NCBI RefSeq assembly: GCF_014696135.1
Contig: NZ_JACJPP010000013.1
Span: 372,001-436,000, forward strand
Length of the DNA: 64,000 nucleotides
Source: Nodosilinea sp. FACHB-141
GTDB taxonomy: Bacteria > Cyanobacteriota > Cyanobacteriia > Phormidesmidales > Phormidesmidaceae
Reading direction: 5' to 3'
The position numbers were made by a program, and so were the translations under genes. The notes beneath the pieces were generated by a model. The model did not search any database and was not told the origin of the DNA. It worked only from the letters and a program-made list of their open reading frames with translations. Below, piece after piece: positions 46,207 to 56,200 of the stretch. How positions within the stretch are numbered: the stretch's first letter is position 1; every line of letters begins with the position of its first letter.

Positions 46207-46353
46207 ATGACCACCTTGAAAACATCGCAATCGGCCTCTGCCTCTTCTTCAGCTCGCAACGCTTTAGAAAACCGAGAAGACTTCAGCCTCTGGGCTGAAG
46301 CCGTCAAGCAGCAGATGCTGGAGGCGCTGCAAAAGCGTCAGCGCACCAACTAA
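46207..46353 (+). CDS. Small 48-residue helical protein, below usual gene-calling length
   Basis: The ATG at 46207 opens a 48-codon frame with a Ser/Ala-rich start and an amphipathic C-terminal helix (SLWAEAVKQQMLEALQKRQR). Codon use matches the neighbouring genes and the frame ends just before a likely bidirectional terminator. I believe short conserved proteins of this style occur in other cyanobacteria, but I cannot confirm it here. Confidence 0.65.
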   Translation: MTTLKTSQSASASSSARNALENREDFSLWAEAVKQQMLEALQKRQRTN

Positions 46354-46470
46354 GGGGTTTGCCTGACCGAGAGCTAAAGCCACTAGGGCTAAGGTTGGGC
46401 AAATTGCTTGAGGCTGCGATCGCGCCAGTATCTGCTCCTTCAACTGCTTAAAAGCTAGCTAAATTCCATT

Positions 46471-46516
46471 AAAATCCCCTGGGGCTTTTACGAAAGCATT
46501 TACCCAGGGGATTTTT
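46471..46516. terminator. Bidirectional terminator between convergent genes
   Basis: AAAATCCCCTGGG (46471-46483) pairs with CCCAGGGGATTTT (46503-46515) around a 19-base loop, with A and T tracts at the two ends so it can serve both strands. It lies between the 48-residue gene and the EF-G paralogue, which run toward each other. Confidence 0.75.
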
Positions 46517-46531
46517 AAGTGGAGTTAGGGT

Positions 46532-48562
46532 TTAGCGATCGCCCCCCGTACTCGACAAGATCCGCTCGGTGAGTTTCTCCGGCACCGGGTCAAGGTGGTC
46601 GTAGGTCCACTTGAAGAAGCCTACGCCCATGGTCAGTGACCGCAGCTCCAAGATCATGGTTTGCATTTCGGCCTGGGGCAGGTGGCCAGTGACCACATCC
46701 CAACCGGGCCAGTCGGCCTTGCCCTCATAGCCAAAGATTTGCCCACGCCTGCCGGTGATCAGCTTCAGCACGTTAGAGGTATAGCTGCTGGGCACCGAAA
46801 TTTCTACTAGGTCAATGGGTTCGAGCAGGGTGGGGGTGCAGGCCGCCAGGCCCTCCTGCATAGCGATGCGGGCCGCCTGTTTGAAGGCATTGTCGGAGCT
46901 GTCGACGTTGTGGTAGGAGCCATTAGTCAGCGTCACCGCCACATCCACTACCGGAAAGCCCAACGGCCCGTGGTCGAGGTATTCGCGCACGCCGGTTTCG
47001 ACACTGGGAATATACTGCTTGGGCACGACGCCGCCCACAATGGTGTCGCTAAAGGCAAAGCCGTCGCCGCGCGGCAGCGGCTGAATGGACAGATAGACAT
47101 CGCCAAACTGACCGTGACCGCCGCTCTGGTGTTTATAGCGCCCGTGGACGGCCTCTTTGGCCTGACGGATGGTTTCTTTGTAGGGCACCTGGGGCAGGTG
47201 GGTGCTCATAGGCAAGTTGTACTTGCGGCTGAGGCGATCGATCGCCAAATTTAGATGCACATCCCCCTGTCCCCAGAGAATCACCTCGTGGGTGTCGCCG
47301 TGCTGCTCCCAAAAGAGCGAGGGGTCTTCTTCGAGCAGCTTGGTCAGGGCAGCGCTGAGCTTAACCTCATCGCTGCGCTTGACGGAAGTGATGGCCAGGG
47401 CGTAGACCGGCTCAATCACCGGAGCCTTGGGCAGCAGGGTGTCGAGATTGCCGCTGTGGGTCAAGGTGTCGCCGGTTTGGGCACCTTCCAAACGGGCTAC
47501 GGCAACAATGCGACCGGCCTCCGCTCGGGTGAGGCTGGTTTGTTGGGTGCCCATCAGGTCATAGAGACCGCCCATGCGATCGCCGTTCAGGCTATCCCCA
47601 TCCTTGAGTTCGCCACACCAGACCCGCACCAGGGAAAGCTTGCCGCCCTGAGGCGTGTAATAGGTTTTGAGCACCTGGGCTAGGGTATCAGTCTCGCACG
47701 TGATGCCCCGCTTCTCGCAGGTGACCTCTGGGGCCGGGGCTTCCTTCACCAGAGCATCGAGCAGGGGGCGCACGCCGTAATCGTTGAGGGCCACACCGAT
47801 AAACACTGGCACAATCAAATCGGCTCCCAGCTCCATTTTGAGGTCATGGACGATTTCTTCTTCAGGGGGGGCGATATCCTCCAGCAGTTCTTCTAATAGA
47901 TGGTCGTCATAGTCAGCTAAGGCTTCCAGCATCTCAGCGCGGGCGGTCTGTTCTTCGACCTGAAGTGCGGCGGGCAGCGGCACCGGATCAGCGGGAGCGC
48001 CAGGATGGTAGTGGAAGGCTTGTTCTGTAACAAGATCAATAAAGCCTACTAACTCGTGGTTTTGGCGAATTGGGTACTGCTGGGGAATCACTGGTCGAGA
48101 GGAGATCTGACGCAGGGCCGCTAGCACCTCAGCAAAGGTGCCGTTGGCGCGATCGAGCTTGTTAATCCAGATCAGGTGGGGAATTTCCCAAGCGTCTAAA
48201 AATTGCAGCAGGGGCGAGAGGGTGAGCACTTTGTTGGGGTCAGCTTCGCAGACCACGATCGCCGCATCAACCCCCATCAGCGCATGGTTAGTCTCCTGCT
48301 GCAGTTCCACCGAGCCGGGACAATCGACAAACGTAAAACAAATGCCGCCGTACTGAGTACTGGCGGCATTGAGTTCTACGGTCATGTGGCGGGTGCGGGC
48401 CTCCGGGGAGCTATCGCCGAGGGTGTTGCCCTCATCGACGCTGCCCTTGCGAGTGGTGGCCCCTGTGACAGACAAAATGCTCTCTAAAAGAGTTGTTTTG
48501 CCGCTGGAATAGGTGCCGACCAGCGCTACATTACGTCGGCCTGAAAGGACGTTTTGAGCCAT
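46532..48562 (-). CDS. Elongation factor G-like paralogue
   Basis: The 676-residue translational GTPase starts at ATG 48562 (MAQNVLSG) with AAGGAG six bases upstream. The G1 loop is VGTYSSGKTTLLES, followed by FTFVDCPGSVELQQE (G3) and LIWINKLDRA (G4), then EF-G domains II-V with HGRYKHQSGGHGQFGDVYL (domain IV tip) and the C-terminal SLTMGVGFFKWTYDHLDPV. Its G1 has SSGKT where EF-G has AHIDAGKT, marking it as the accessory EF-G/TetM-like paralogue. Cellular role is unknown. Confidence 0.9.
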   Translation of the reverse strand: MAQNVLSGRRNVALVGTYSSGKTTLLESILSVTGATTRKGSVDEGNTLGDSSPEARTRHMTVELNAASTQYGGICFTFVDCPGSVELQQETNHALMGVDAAIVVCEADPNKVLTLSPLLQFLDAWEIPHLIWINKLDRANGTFAEVLAALRQISSRPVIPQQYPIRQNHELVGFIDLVTEQAFHYHPGAPADPVPLPAALQVEEQTARAEMLEALADYDDHLLEELLEDIAPPEEEIVHDLKMELGADLIVPVFIGVALNDYGVRPLLDALVKEAPAPEVTCEKRGITCETDTLAQVLKTYYTPQGGKLSLVRVWCGELKDGDSLNGDRMGGLYDLMGTQQTSLTRAEAGRIVAVARLEGAQTGDTLTHSGNLDTLLPKAPVIEPVYALAITSVKRSDEVKLSAALTKLLEEDPSLFWEQHGDTHEVILWGQGDVHLNLAIDRLSRKYNLPMSTHLPQVPYKETIRQAKEAVHGRYKHQSGGHGQFGDVYLSIQPLPRGDGFAFSDTIVGGVVPKQYIPSVETGVREYLDHGPLGFPVVDVAVTLTNGSYHNVDSSDNAFKQAARIAMQEGLAACTPTLLEPIDLVEISVPSSYTSNVLKLITGRRGQIFGYEGKADWPGWDVVTGHLPQAEMQTMILELRSLTMGVGFFKWTYDHLDPVPEKLTERILSSTGGDR

Positions 48563-48784
48563 AATAAACTCCTTGCCATGGTGCGATGGCATGTAGAGAA
48601 AAGCCTATAGCTTGAAGGCGTGACGAGCTTGATGTGAAGTGACTCAGCTGTGTCTAACCCCAGATTAACGCGACCTTAACCCCCTGCTTGATCAGGTTCT
48701 AGAAAGTTCACCTATTGAAGTTTTGTACCTGGTTTTGTCAATCTGTAACAGAAGATCCTGAAGATTTGAAGCCCTAGGTAAACA

Positions 48785-48815
48785 ACTGGTCCCTAGACCT
48801 TAAACCCTAGACCCT
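48785..48815. repeat. Short CCTTAAACCCTAGACC-type repeat at a gene 3' end
   Basis: TCCCTAGACCTTAAACCCTAGA spans the stop codon of the hybrid kinase. Similar units occur at 55026-55095. Low complexity, gene-end associated. Confidence 0.5.
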
Positions 48816-50863
48816 GCCTCCCCATCCAACACTTGCCGCACTTTTTGGGCCAGCGCCGACGGGGTAAAGGGCTTTTGCAAAAAGGCGACATCGGCCTTCG
48901 AAACGCCGTGGTGAATTACGGCATCGTCGGTGTAGCCAGAGAGAAACAGCACCTTGCATTGGGGTTGGGTGCGAGTCACCTGGGCGGCCAGTTCGCGCCC
49001 CCCCAGATGGGGCATCACCACATCGGACAGCAGCAGGTGAATGGGGCCCGGCTCATGCTCCATCAGGTGCAGAGCATCTTGGCCGTTGGTGGCCTCTAAC
49101 ACCTGGTAGCCACACCGCCGCAAAATGTGAATTTCTAAGGCGCGCACGGCATCTTCATCTTCGACTACCAGGATGGTTTCAGTGCCCTGGGGCAGAGTGG
49201 ACGATCGCCCCTGCGATCGCCCCTCAGACACCGGCTCAGCCACCAGCGGCAGGTAGATTTGAAACCTCGTGCCTTGGCCCACCGCACTCTCTACCGCAAT
49301 GTAGCCGCCCGACTGCTTGACAATGCCGTGCACCGTGGCCAGCCCCAAACCGGTGCCCTTACCCACCGGCTTGGTGGTAAAGAAGGGCTCAAACATTTTG
49401 ACCTGGGTGGCAGCGTCGATGCCGCAGCCCGTGTCGCTCACCGTCAGCAGCACGTAGTCGCCGGGGCTCAGGTCAGCCACCGTTCGGCAGAAGGCTTCGT
49501 CCAGCTGCACGGTCTGAGTAGCCAGGGTCAGGGTGCCGCCCTGGGGCATGGCGTCGCGAGCGTTGACCGCCAGGTTCATCAACACCTGCTCGATCTGGCC
49601 AGGGTCAGCTTTAATTGGGCCGAGGGTAGGGCTCAGGGTGGTGGCTAAAATCACGTCTTCGCCAATCAGACGGCGCAGCATAGTTTCGGTATTGCTGACC
49701 ACGGTGTTGAGGTTGAGCGCCTGAGGGGCTAGCACCTGCTGACGACTAAAGGCCAGCAGTTGGCTGGTCAGCGCGCCCGCCCGTTCGCCCGCCTGGTAGA
49801 TTTCGCCCAGCAGCTGGGCAGCGGAGTCATCGCCGGCCATGCGGCTCTGCAAAAGCTCGCTGTAGCCCTTAATCACGGTAATTAGGTTGTTAAAGTCGTG
49901 GGCAATACCTCCCGCCAACCGACCGATGGCCTCCATCTTTTGGGCCTGGCGAAACTGTTCTTCGAGTCGCTGCTGTTCGGTTATGTTGCGGGCCTGCACC
50001 AGGCAGGCAGAGTGATTGGCGAACGTTAGACCGTAGGCCGAGATTTCGACATTGATAATCTCGCCGGTTTTCCTTTGGTGTCGCCAGACACCACGACGTT
50101 CAAGGGATGAGCCCGACTGAGCTAACCGCGCCATCAAAGCGGGCACATCCTCGGCGTGATAAAGGTCTCGAATGGTCATAGTCAAAAACTGGTCGCGGCT
50201 ATAGCCATACTCAGCTACGGCAGCATCGTTGACGGCCAGGCAGATCAGGGTGGTGCGATCGTAGACCAACAGCGGATCAGTGATGGCTTGAAACAGCTGA
50301 CGGTAGCGGACTTCGCTGGCACGCAGGGCAGCCTCAGTGCGCTCGCGTTCAGCAATTTCGGCCTCCAGTCGCCGGTTGGTCTGCTGCAACCCCTCGACCT
50401 TTTGCTCTAGCTTGCGAAACAGGGCCTCGCTGTAGTCTTTAAGCAGAGCATTTTCTTCGATCTGCGGCTGGCGCACCGAAGACTGGGCGGGGTCAAGGTT
50501 GGCCAGTAGAGCCGTGATGCTGGCCATCAACGCCTCTGGTTCAGCCGGCTTGACTAAAAAGGCGTCGGCCCCCAGGTCAAAGGCCAGGCGCTCATCTTTA
50601 AGGTCGGTATAGGTGGCGGTGTAGACCATAAAGGGAATGGCCTTGAGCTGGTCGTCGGCCTTCCACTGGCGCAGCAGGGTGTAGCCATCCATCACCGGCA
50701 TCAGCAGGTCAGAGATGATCAGGATAGGGAGCTGCTGGCGGGCTTTGGCTAAAGCTTCGACGCCGTGGTGAGCTTCCTCCACGCTGTAACCGTGGCCTTG
50801 AAGCAGCATGCGCAGCAGGTAGAGATTTTCGAGGTTGTCGTCAACGATCAGCACCGGGCTCAT
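48800..50863 (-). CDS. Hybrid histidine kinase with N- and C-terminal receiver domains
   Basis: The 687-residue protein is built as REC, coiled coil, PAS, HisKA/HATPase, REC. The first receiver has Asp52 in [16 protein letters not shown] lies about 185-300. The kinase motif is [21 protein letters not shown], with N and G boxes [17 protein letters not shown]-like and [17 protein letters not shown]. The last receiver has [13 protein letters not shown]. It overlaps the response regulator gene upstream by four bases, so phosphate may pass between the three proteins. Confidence 0.92.
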   Translation of the reverse strand: MSPVLIVDDNLENLYLLRMLLQGHGYSVEEAHHGVEALAKARQQLPILIISDLLMPVMDGYTLLRQWKADDQLKAIPFMVYTATYTDLKDERLAFDLGADAFLVKPAEPEALMASITALLANLDPAQSSVRQPQIEENALLKDYSEALFRKLEQKVEGLQQTNRRLEAEIAERERTEAALRASEVRYRQLFQAITDPLLVYDRTTLICLAVNDAAVAEYGYSRDQFLTMTIRDLYHAEDVPALMARLAQSGSSLERRGVWRHQRKTGEIINVEISAYGLTFANHSACLVQARNITEQQRLEEQFRQAQKMEAIGRLAGGIAHDFNNLITVIKGYSELLQSRMAGDDSAAQLLGEIYQAGERAGALTSQLLAFSRQQVLAPQALNLNTVVSNTETMLRRLIGEDVILATTLSPTLGPIKADPGQIEQVLMNLAVNARDAMPQGGTLTLATQTVQLDEAFCRTVADLSPGDYVLLTVSDTGCGIDAATQVKMFEPFFTTKPVGKGTGLGLATVHGIVKQSGGYIAVESAVGQGTRFQIYLPLVAEPVSEGRSQGRSSTLPQGTETILVVEDEDAVRALEIHILRRCGYQVLEATNGQDALHLMEHEPGPIHLLLSDVVMPHLGGRELAAQVTRTQPQCKVLFLSGYTDDAVIHHGVSKADVAFLQKPFTPSALAQKVRQVLDGEAGSRV

Positions 50864-51249
50864 GGAGCGATACCTCCTAGGGCAGCGGGCAAAAACCGTT
50901 CCACTTCATCGCCAAAGGACTCGGGGTCGATGGGTTTTTCGATGTAGCCTTCGGCTCCGGCGGCCAGGCATTTCTCGCGATCGCCCACCATGGCATAGGA
51001 GGTCACCGCCACAATGGGAATTAGTTTGAGCTGCGGATCGCTCTTGAGGGCGCGGGCTACGGCATGACCATCCATACCGGGCAGCTGAATGTCGAGCAAA
51101 ATCAGGTCGGGGCGGGCGATCGCCGCTAGCTTCAGCCCTTCGGGGCCGGTTTCTGCCTGAAGAACTTTGTGGCCCCGATGCTCCAGCAAAAACTGCGCCA
51201 AATAGCGATTTTGAGGATTGTCTTCAATTAACAGAATGGTCTTTGTCAT
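50860..51249 (-). CDS. Single-domain response regulator (receiver only)
   Basis: The 129-residue CheY/DivK-like receiver has acidic pocket IEDN at the N-terminus, phosphoacceptor Asp53 in LILLDIQLPGMDG, the switch VAVTSYAM and Lys in GYIEKP. There is no output domain. The four-base overlaps with both flanking kinase genes fit a coupled signalling operon. Confidence 0.93.
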   Translation of the reverse strand: MTKTILLIEDNPQNRYLAQFLLEHRGHKVLQAETGPEGLKLAAIARPDLILLDIQLPGMDGHAVARALKSDPQLKLIPIVAVTSYAMVGDREKCLAAGAEGYIEKPIDPESFGDEVERFLPAALGGIAP

Positions 51250-54089
51250 GGTGTCTCCGGTGCTTGCAGCGGCAGCGTCACGGTAAAGGTGCTGCCCTTA
51301 CCCCAGGTGCTCCCGGCCTGAATAGCGCCCCCCATTAGGTCAATCAGGCGACGGCAGATTGCCAGACCCAGCCCTGTACCCTCGTGGTTGCGCGCCAGCC
51401 CCGAGTCGATCTGCTGAAAGGGCTGAAATAGGGTGGGCAAATCCTCGGCTTTAATTCCTATGCCCGTATCAGATACCCGCAACCGCAGCGTCGCTGGGGC
51501 AGCGCTAGTCCTAGGGAGTTCATGAACCAATTCTGCCGTCAGGGCGACTTCGCCGCGATCGGTAAATTTAATCGCATTGCTCAGCAGGTTGAGCAAAACC
51601 TGCTCAAACCGCCGCTGATCGGCCAAGGCTTCACCCAGGTTGGGAGCCACCTCAACGCGCAGATTTAGCGCTTTAGCCTCGGCCTGGGGCTGCACGATCG
51701 CCAGCACCTTGGCAATCGACTGGTGCAGGTCAAAGGGCTCGCGGGCCACCTCTAGCTGCCCAGCTTCGATTTTAGAAATATCGAGCACGTCGTTGACCAG
51801 GGCCAGCAAGTGGCGGGCGCTGGTGCGCACCATGGTCAGCTGCTTGCTCTGCTCCTGGTTGAGAGGCCCGGCCAACCCCTGCAAAATAATGCCCGTAAAG
51901 CCAATAATCGAGTTTAGCGGGGTACGCAGCTCGTGGCTCATGGTGGCCAAAAAGGCCGATTTGATACGATCGGCCGCCTCAGCCCGATGCCGCTTTTCGC
52001 GCTCGGCCTCGGCCTGCTGGCGGGCGGTCATGTCGGTGCCGATGCTGAGAATTTCGACCACCCGCCCCTCGGCATCAAACTCAACGCGGTTGGTCCAAGC
52101 AACCCAGACGCGCTGGCCATCGCGACGCACATTCTCGTTAATGTTTTGCTCAAAGGCGCTGGGGTCGGCGCAAATGTCGGCGATCAGCTGCTGTAGGTCG
52201 CGGCCGCTGCTTTCGGTGGGCGGCACGATGGTTGCCATCACGTGGCGACCGAGAATTTCGGCCTCGCTATAGCCAAAAAAGCGCTGGCCATACTCGTTGA
52301 GAAAGGTAATGTACCCACCGGAGTTCCAGCGCAAAATAATGCTGTTGGCATGCTCAACCAGCTCGCGGTATTTGCGCTCGCTTTCGGCCAAACGGGTTTC
52401 TGCTCGCCGGCGCTCCGAAATGTCGATGCCGACCCCCACTAAGCACCAAGTGTTGTCAAACTGCACGCGCTGCCCGGTAAAAAAGTAGGGGGTAGCGGTG
52501 CCGTCTTTAGCGACAAAGTTGGCTTCAACGGACGATTTGCCGTCCCTTAGGACCTGTTCAATGCGCTGTTCTAGCCACCCTTTGTCGTCGCCTGCGAAGA
52601 AGTCGAGCGGGTGCATCTGGGCGATTTCATCGGCAGAGTAGCCCGAAACTCGTTCAAAGGTTTCGTTCCAGCGCAAGAAGCGCCCCTCGGCGTCGTAGAA
52701 GTAGAGCAGGCCAGGCATGCTCTCGATCATAATGTCGGCAAACCGCTTTTCGTCGCGGAGGGCCTGCTCGGCCTGACGGCGGGCAGCGTCGCGAGTAAAG
52801 GTTTTGAGGGCAAAGGAGAGATCGCCAGCGGCTTCTTGAAGCAGGGCGGTCTCTTTGTCGTGAAACACATTAGGCTGCTCGGCGTAGACGTTGAGCACTC
52901 CCGCTACAGCCCCATCTGCCCAGATCGGAAAGTGGGCTGAGGCTCGAAACTTGCCGTGGGCGATCGCGCCGCGCCAGGCGCTGGTTGCCGGGTCATTGAG
53001 GGCATCGTTGCAGATGTAGGGCTGCTGCGATCGCAGGGCTATAGCAGCCAAGCCAACCGACCGATCAGAGACTGGCGACTGGCTATCATCGACGGCTAGC
53101 AGGCTAGGCACCCGGCTGCCGTCGTCGCCGTAGGCCGCCATCAGCTCTAGCCCATCGGGGTCTAGGCGGTGCCACCCGATCCAGGCCATGCAGAAGCCGC
53201 CGTCGTCTACCAGCACCTGGCACACCTTTTGAAAAAGCTGGTCGCGATCGGTCGCCCAGACAATCGCTTGGTTGATCTGGCTTAGGGCCGCGTAGAGTCT
53301 CGACATGCGCATAATCTCGCGCTCACGCGCTTTTAGCACGGTAATGTCGCGAGCAATTTTTGCGGCGCCAATGATCGTCCCGCTGGCGCTGCGCACTGGC
53401 CATACGGTAATGGAGACATCAATCAAGCGCCCGTCTTTGGCCTGCCGCTGGGTCTCTAGCTGCTCTACCCGTTTGCCCCGACGGAGCCGTTCTAGGATAA
53501 AAACTTCTTCCTGGTGTCGATACGTTGGAATGATCTGGATAATCGAGTTGCCGACCATTTCGGCGGCGGTGTAGCCGAACAGGTTCTCTGCCCCCCCATT
53601 CCAGCTGGTGACGATGCCATTCAAGTCTTTGCTGACAATGGCGTCGGGAGACGTCTCAATCAGGGTAGTTAGATACTGGCGGTCGGTTTGAGCCTGATTG
53701 CGATCGCTCAGATCGCGAATCAGCCCCAGTAGCGTCCCGTCGGGCATTGGAGCAGCAATCACCTCCGCCGCAAACAGAGTGCCGTCTGGGCGGCGAAGCT
53801 GCCATTCTTGCTGGTAGTCAGCTCCACTGTGAATGGCCTCTAGAGCGGCTTCGACGGTTTGCCCCTCGCTTTGCACCACCAGATCAGAGGCGTGCAACCC
53901 TACAAATTCCTCGTGGCTGTAGCCAAACATCTTGCATGCGGCAGGGTTGGCGTCAAGGCAATAGCTCTCAGCATTGGCCAACACGATGCCGAGCTGAGCG
54001 TAGTCAAACAGGGTGCGACAACGGGCTTCGCAAACCTGCAACTGCTGGGCCAAAGCCGCCATAGACTGCAAAGAAAAGGGCTGCGTCAT
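51246..54089 (-). CDS. Multi-PAS/GAF sensor histidine kinase
   Basis: The 947-residue protein is soluble with domains in order: PAS (about 15-130), PAS (137-255), GAF (268-440), PAS (446-565), PAS (570-690), HisKA with MSHELRTPLNSIIGFTG, and HATPase ending in GTGLGLAICRRLIDLMGG. Each PAS is an S-box type. Input ligands are unknown; a redox or light cue is possible but there is no phytochrome-type Cys visible in the GAF. It is the first gene of a three-gene operon. Confidence 0.92.
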   Translation of the reverse strand: MTQPFSLQSMAALAQQLQVCEARCRTLFDYAQLGIVLANAESYCLDANPAACKMFGYSHEEFVGLHASDLVVQSEGQTVEAALEAIHSGADYQQEWQLRRPDGTLFAAEVIAAPMPDGTLLGLIRDLSDRNQAQTDRQYLTTLIETSPDAIVSKDLNGIVTSWNGGAENLFGYTAAEMVGNSIIQIIPTYRHQEEVFILERLRRGKRVEQLETQRQAKDGRLIDVSITVWPVRSASGTIIGAAKIARDITVLKAREREIMRMSRLYAALSQINQAIVWATDRDQLFQKVCQVLVDDGGFCMAWIGWHRLDPDGLELMAAYGDDGSRVPSLLAVDDSQSPVSDRSVGLAAIALRSQQPYICNDALNDPATSAWRGAIAHGKFRASAHFPIWADGAVAGVLNVYAEQPNVFHDKETALLQEAAGDLSFALKTFTRDAARRQAEQALRDEKRFADIMIESMPGLLYFYDAEGRFLRWNETFERVSGYSADEIAQMHPLDFFAGDDKGWLEQRIEQVLRDGKSSVEANFVAKDGTATPYFFTGQRVQFDNTWCLVGVGIDISERRRAETRLAESERKYRELVEHANSIILRWNSGGYITFLNEYGQRFFGYSEAEILGRHVMATIVPPTESSGRDLQQLIADICADPSAFEQNINENVRRDGQRVWVAWTNRVEFDAEGRVVEILSIGTDMTARQQAEAEREKRHRAEAADRIKSAFLATMSHELRTPLNSIIGFTGIILQGLAGPLNQEQSKQLTMVRTSARHLLALVNDVLDISKIEAGQLEVAREPFDLHQSIAKVLAIVQPQAEAKALNLRVEVAPNLGEALADQRRFEQVLLNLLSNAIKFTDRGEVALTAELVHELPRTSAAPATLRLRVSDTGIGIKAEDLPTLFQPFQQIDSGLARNHEGTGLGLAICRRLIDLMGGAIQAGSTWGKGSTFTVTLPLQAPETP

Positions 54090-54226
54090 AAAGAAAACGC
54101 CCTGAAAGATAAGTTGGACCAGATCTGGTCGTCAGCCTGCCTATAACTCCGATATTAACCGCTGCATTGCGGTGAAAACGAGGGCAATTGTAGTCTCACC
54201 GCGACCTTATATCCTCAGAGGGAGGC

Positions 54227-55012
54227 TCACAGAGGCACCTCGGCAATATCTGCGATCGCAGGCAAGGTCATCACCCCCTCCTGGCCAAAGCGCTCCGACC
54301 ACCGCTGGCAGCGCACCGCAAACGGGCACTGAGCACAGTAGCCCAGGGCTGGGTCGACCTTGGGCAAATCGGCCTCGGTGGCCAGCAAGGCGGTCAAAGT
54401 GTCGGTCAGTCCTTGCAGGTCAGTCTCGGTGCGGCAGTGCTGGGCGGCATCGTAGGCAATGGTGATACTGCTGGGTGGCTTAGGCTCGGCCTGAGCCGTT
54501 GGAGGGGCCACAAACCAGTAGGTCATCGTCACCTGCTTTGGGGTCAGGTGGCTAGTTTCGACCAACAGATAGAGGTACAGGCGGGTCTGCCAATCCTGGG
54601 TTAGCTGGGCCAGCTGCGGCGGGTTTTGGTAAGTCTTCCAGTCGACAATTTGGCCGCTGGTCGGCCCCATTACCAGCAGGTCGTAAATGGCAGTGAGGGT
54701 GTAGCCATTAAAGGCCAAGGTGCGACGATGCTCGCTTTGGCGAAAGCCATCGACCTGGGGCAAAAACAGCTCTGGCGCAGCAGCCAGCAAGCTATGCACC
54801 GCCGCATCCAGGGCAGCGTCTTCTTTGAGCAAGTCATCGACGGGCAGGCCCAAATCTCGCTGCTGCATCACCCGGTGAAACTCCGTGCCCCACCGCTGCC
54901 GCTCTGCCACAGCCGGATCCATAGGGGCTGTGTGGTGCTCCAGGTAGGTGTATTGGTAGCGCCGGGGGCAAATTTCCAGCAGGCGTAAATGGCCCTGAGT
55001 AAGGGAGAGCAT
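54227..55012 (-). CDS. RecB/Cas4-like PD-(D/E)XK nuclease with predicted 4Fe-4S site
   Basis: The 261-residue single-domain nuclease has the catalytic QIVDWKTY (Asp and Lys of the PD-(D/E)XK motif) and helix LAQLTQDWQTRLYLYLLVE. Cys15 in LEICPRRY together with Cys226, Cys229 and Cys235 in YCAQCPFAVRC forms the classical pattern of Cas4/AddB-type iron-sulfur nucleases. There is no CRISPR array or helicase nearby. A role in DNA repair is most likely. Confidence 0.85.
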   Translation of the reverse strand: MLSLTQGHLRLLEICPRRYQYTYLEHHTAPMDPAVAERQRWGTEFHRVMQQRDLGLPVDDLLKEDAALDAAVHSLLAAAPELFLPQVDGFRQSEHRRTLAFNGYTLTAIYDLLVMGPTSGQIVDWKTYQNPPQLAQLTQDWQTRLYLYLLVETSHLTPKQVTMTYWFVAPPTAQAEPKPPSSITIAYDAAQHCRTETDLQGLTDTLTALLATEADLPKVDPALGYCAQCPFAVRCQRWSERFGQEGVMTLPAIADIAEVPL

Positions 55013-55025
55013 AGGAAAAGGGGCT

Positions 55026-55095
55026 CAAGGTTCAAGGTTTAGGGTTCAAGGCCTTGTTTCAGACCTTGTACCTTAAACCTTAAACCCTGCACCCC
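55026..55095. repeat. Degenerate AAGGTTTAGGGTTCAAGG-type array, partly inverted
   Basis: Plus strand AGGTTTAGGGTTCAAGG-like units are followed by CCTTGTACCTTAAACC-like units. It fills the gap between the nuclease and hemE genes. Related units occur at 48785-48815. Confidence 0.55.
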
Positions 55096-55123
55096 TTCTC
55101 CAAAAGTCTTCTATGGCGTTGCT

Positions 55124-56200
55124 CTAAACAGTCGCCAGCAGCTTGTCGATGTTTTTGGCAGTTTCAAAGAAGTAGGCAGCGTTCTCTTCAGGGGTACCGG
55201 GCAAAATGCCGTGGCCCAGGTTGAGAATGTGGCCGCGATTGCCAGCTTTCTTAATGGTGTCGAGGATGCGATCGCGAATCAGATCCTGGGAGCCAAACAA
55301 AATTGCCGGGTCGATATTGCCCTGCACCCCAATATTGGGACCCAGACGGCGGCGAGCTTCGGCCATGTCCATCGTCCAGTCGACGCTGACGATATCGACG
55401 CCCGACTCACCCATCAGGTCAAACACACCGGCGCTACCGCTGATATAGAGAATCAGGGGAGTATCTGGATGGGTCTGCTTCACCTGCTGCACCACCCGCT
55501 GCTGGTAGGGCAGAGCAAAGGTGCGGTAGTCCATCGGACTAAGCTGCCCAGCCCAGGAGTCAAACAGCTGCACCACCTGAGCACCGCAGTCAATTTGGTA
55601 GCGTACGTAGGTGGCGATGTTGTCGGCCAGCTTGCCCAGCAGGGTGTGCAGCATGGCGGGTTCGCTGAAGGCCATGCCCTTGATATTGGTGTAGCTCTTG
55701 GAGGTCTTGCCCTCCACCGCGTAGGCCGCCAGCGTCCAGGGAGAGCCCACAAAGCCCAGCACGGCAGCGTCGTTGCCGACTTCCTGGCGCAGGGTTTGCA
55801 GGATGGTGCGAATGTAGGGCAGCGCCGTTTCGGGGTCCAGCTGGTGCACCGCGTCGATCTGAGCCTGGGTACGAATGGGCGGCTCGATGATTGGCCCCTT
55901 GCTCTCGATAATGTCAAAGGGAATGCCCATGCCCGGCAGCGGCGTCAGAATATCGGAGAACATAATCACGCCGTCGGGGCGAAAGGCGCGCCAGGGTTGG
56001 AGCGAGATCTCAATGGCCAAGTCGGCGTTTTCAGAGCGATCGCGAAAGGACGGATATTTATCGCGCAGGTCGCGGTACACCTGCATGTAGCGACCCGCCT
56101 GACGCATCATCCACACCGGCGGGCGCTCTAGCGCTTCGTGGCGAGCAGCGCGGAGCAACAAAGGTACCTGGTTCACTGCGGTCATGGAAGGCGTCACCAA
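55124..56200 (-). CDS. hemE: Uroporphyrinogen decarboxylase HemE
   Basis: HemE removes four carboxyl groups from uroporphyrinogen III on the way to haem and chlorophyll. The 358-residue product has [14 protein letters not shown] near the N-terminus, [26 protein letters not shown] and [14 protein letters not shown], with conserved Arg/Asp/His residues, at standard length. It starts at ATG 56200, divergent from the kinase-like gene. Confidence 0.95.
   Translation of the reverse strand: MVTPSMTAVNQVPLLLRAARHEALERPPVWMMRQAGRYMQVYRDLRDKYPSFRDRSENADLAIEISLQPWRAFRPDGVIMFSDILTPLPGMGIPFDIIESKGPIIEPPIRTQAQIDAVHQLDPETALPYIRTILQTLRQEVGNDAAVLGFVGSPWTLAAYAVEGKTSKSYTNIKGMAFSEPAMLHTLLGKLADNIATYVRYQIDCGAQVVQLFDSWAGQLSPMDYRTFALPYQQRVVQQVKQTHPDTPLILYISGSAGVFDLMGESGVDIVSVDWTMDMAEARRRLGPNIGVQGNIDPAILFGSQDLIRDRILDTIKKAGNRGHILNLGHGILPGTPEENAAYFFETAKNIDKLLATV

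Noticed and set aside
54227-55012. CRISPR-associated Cas4
   Set aside because: The fold and cysteines fit, but no cas1, cas2 or repeat array is present in the window.
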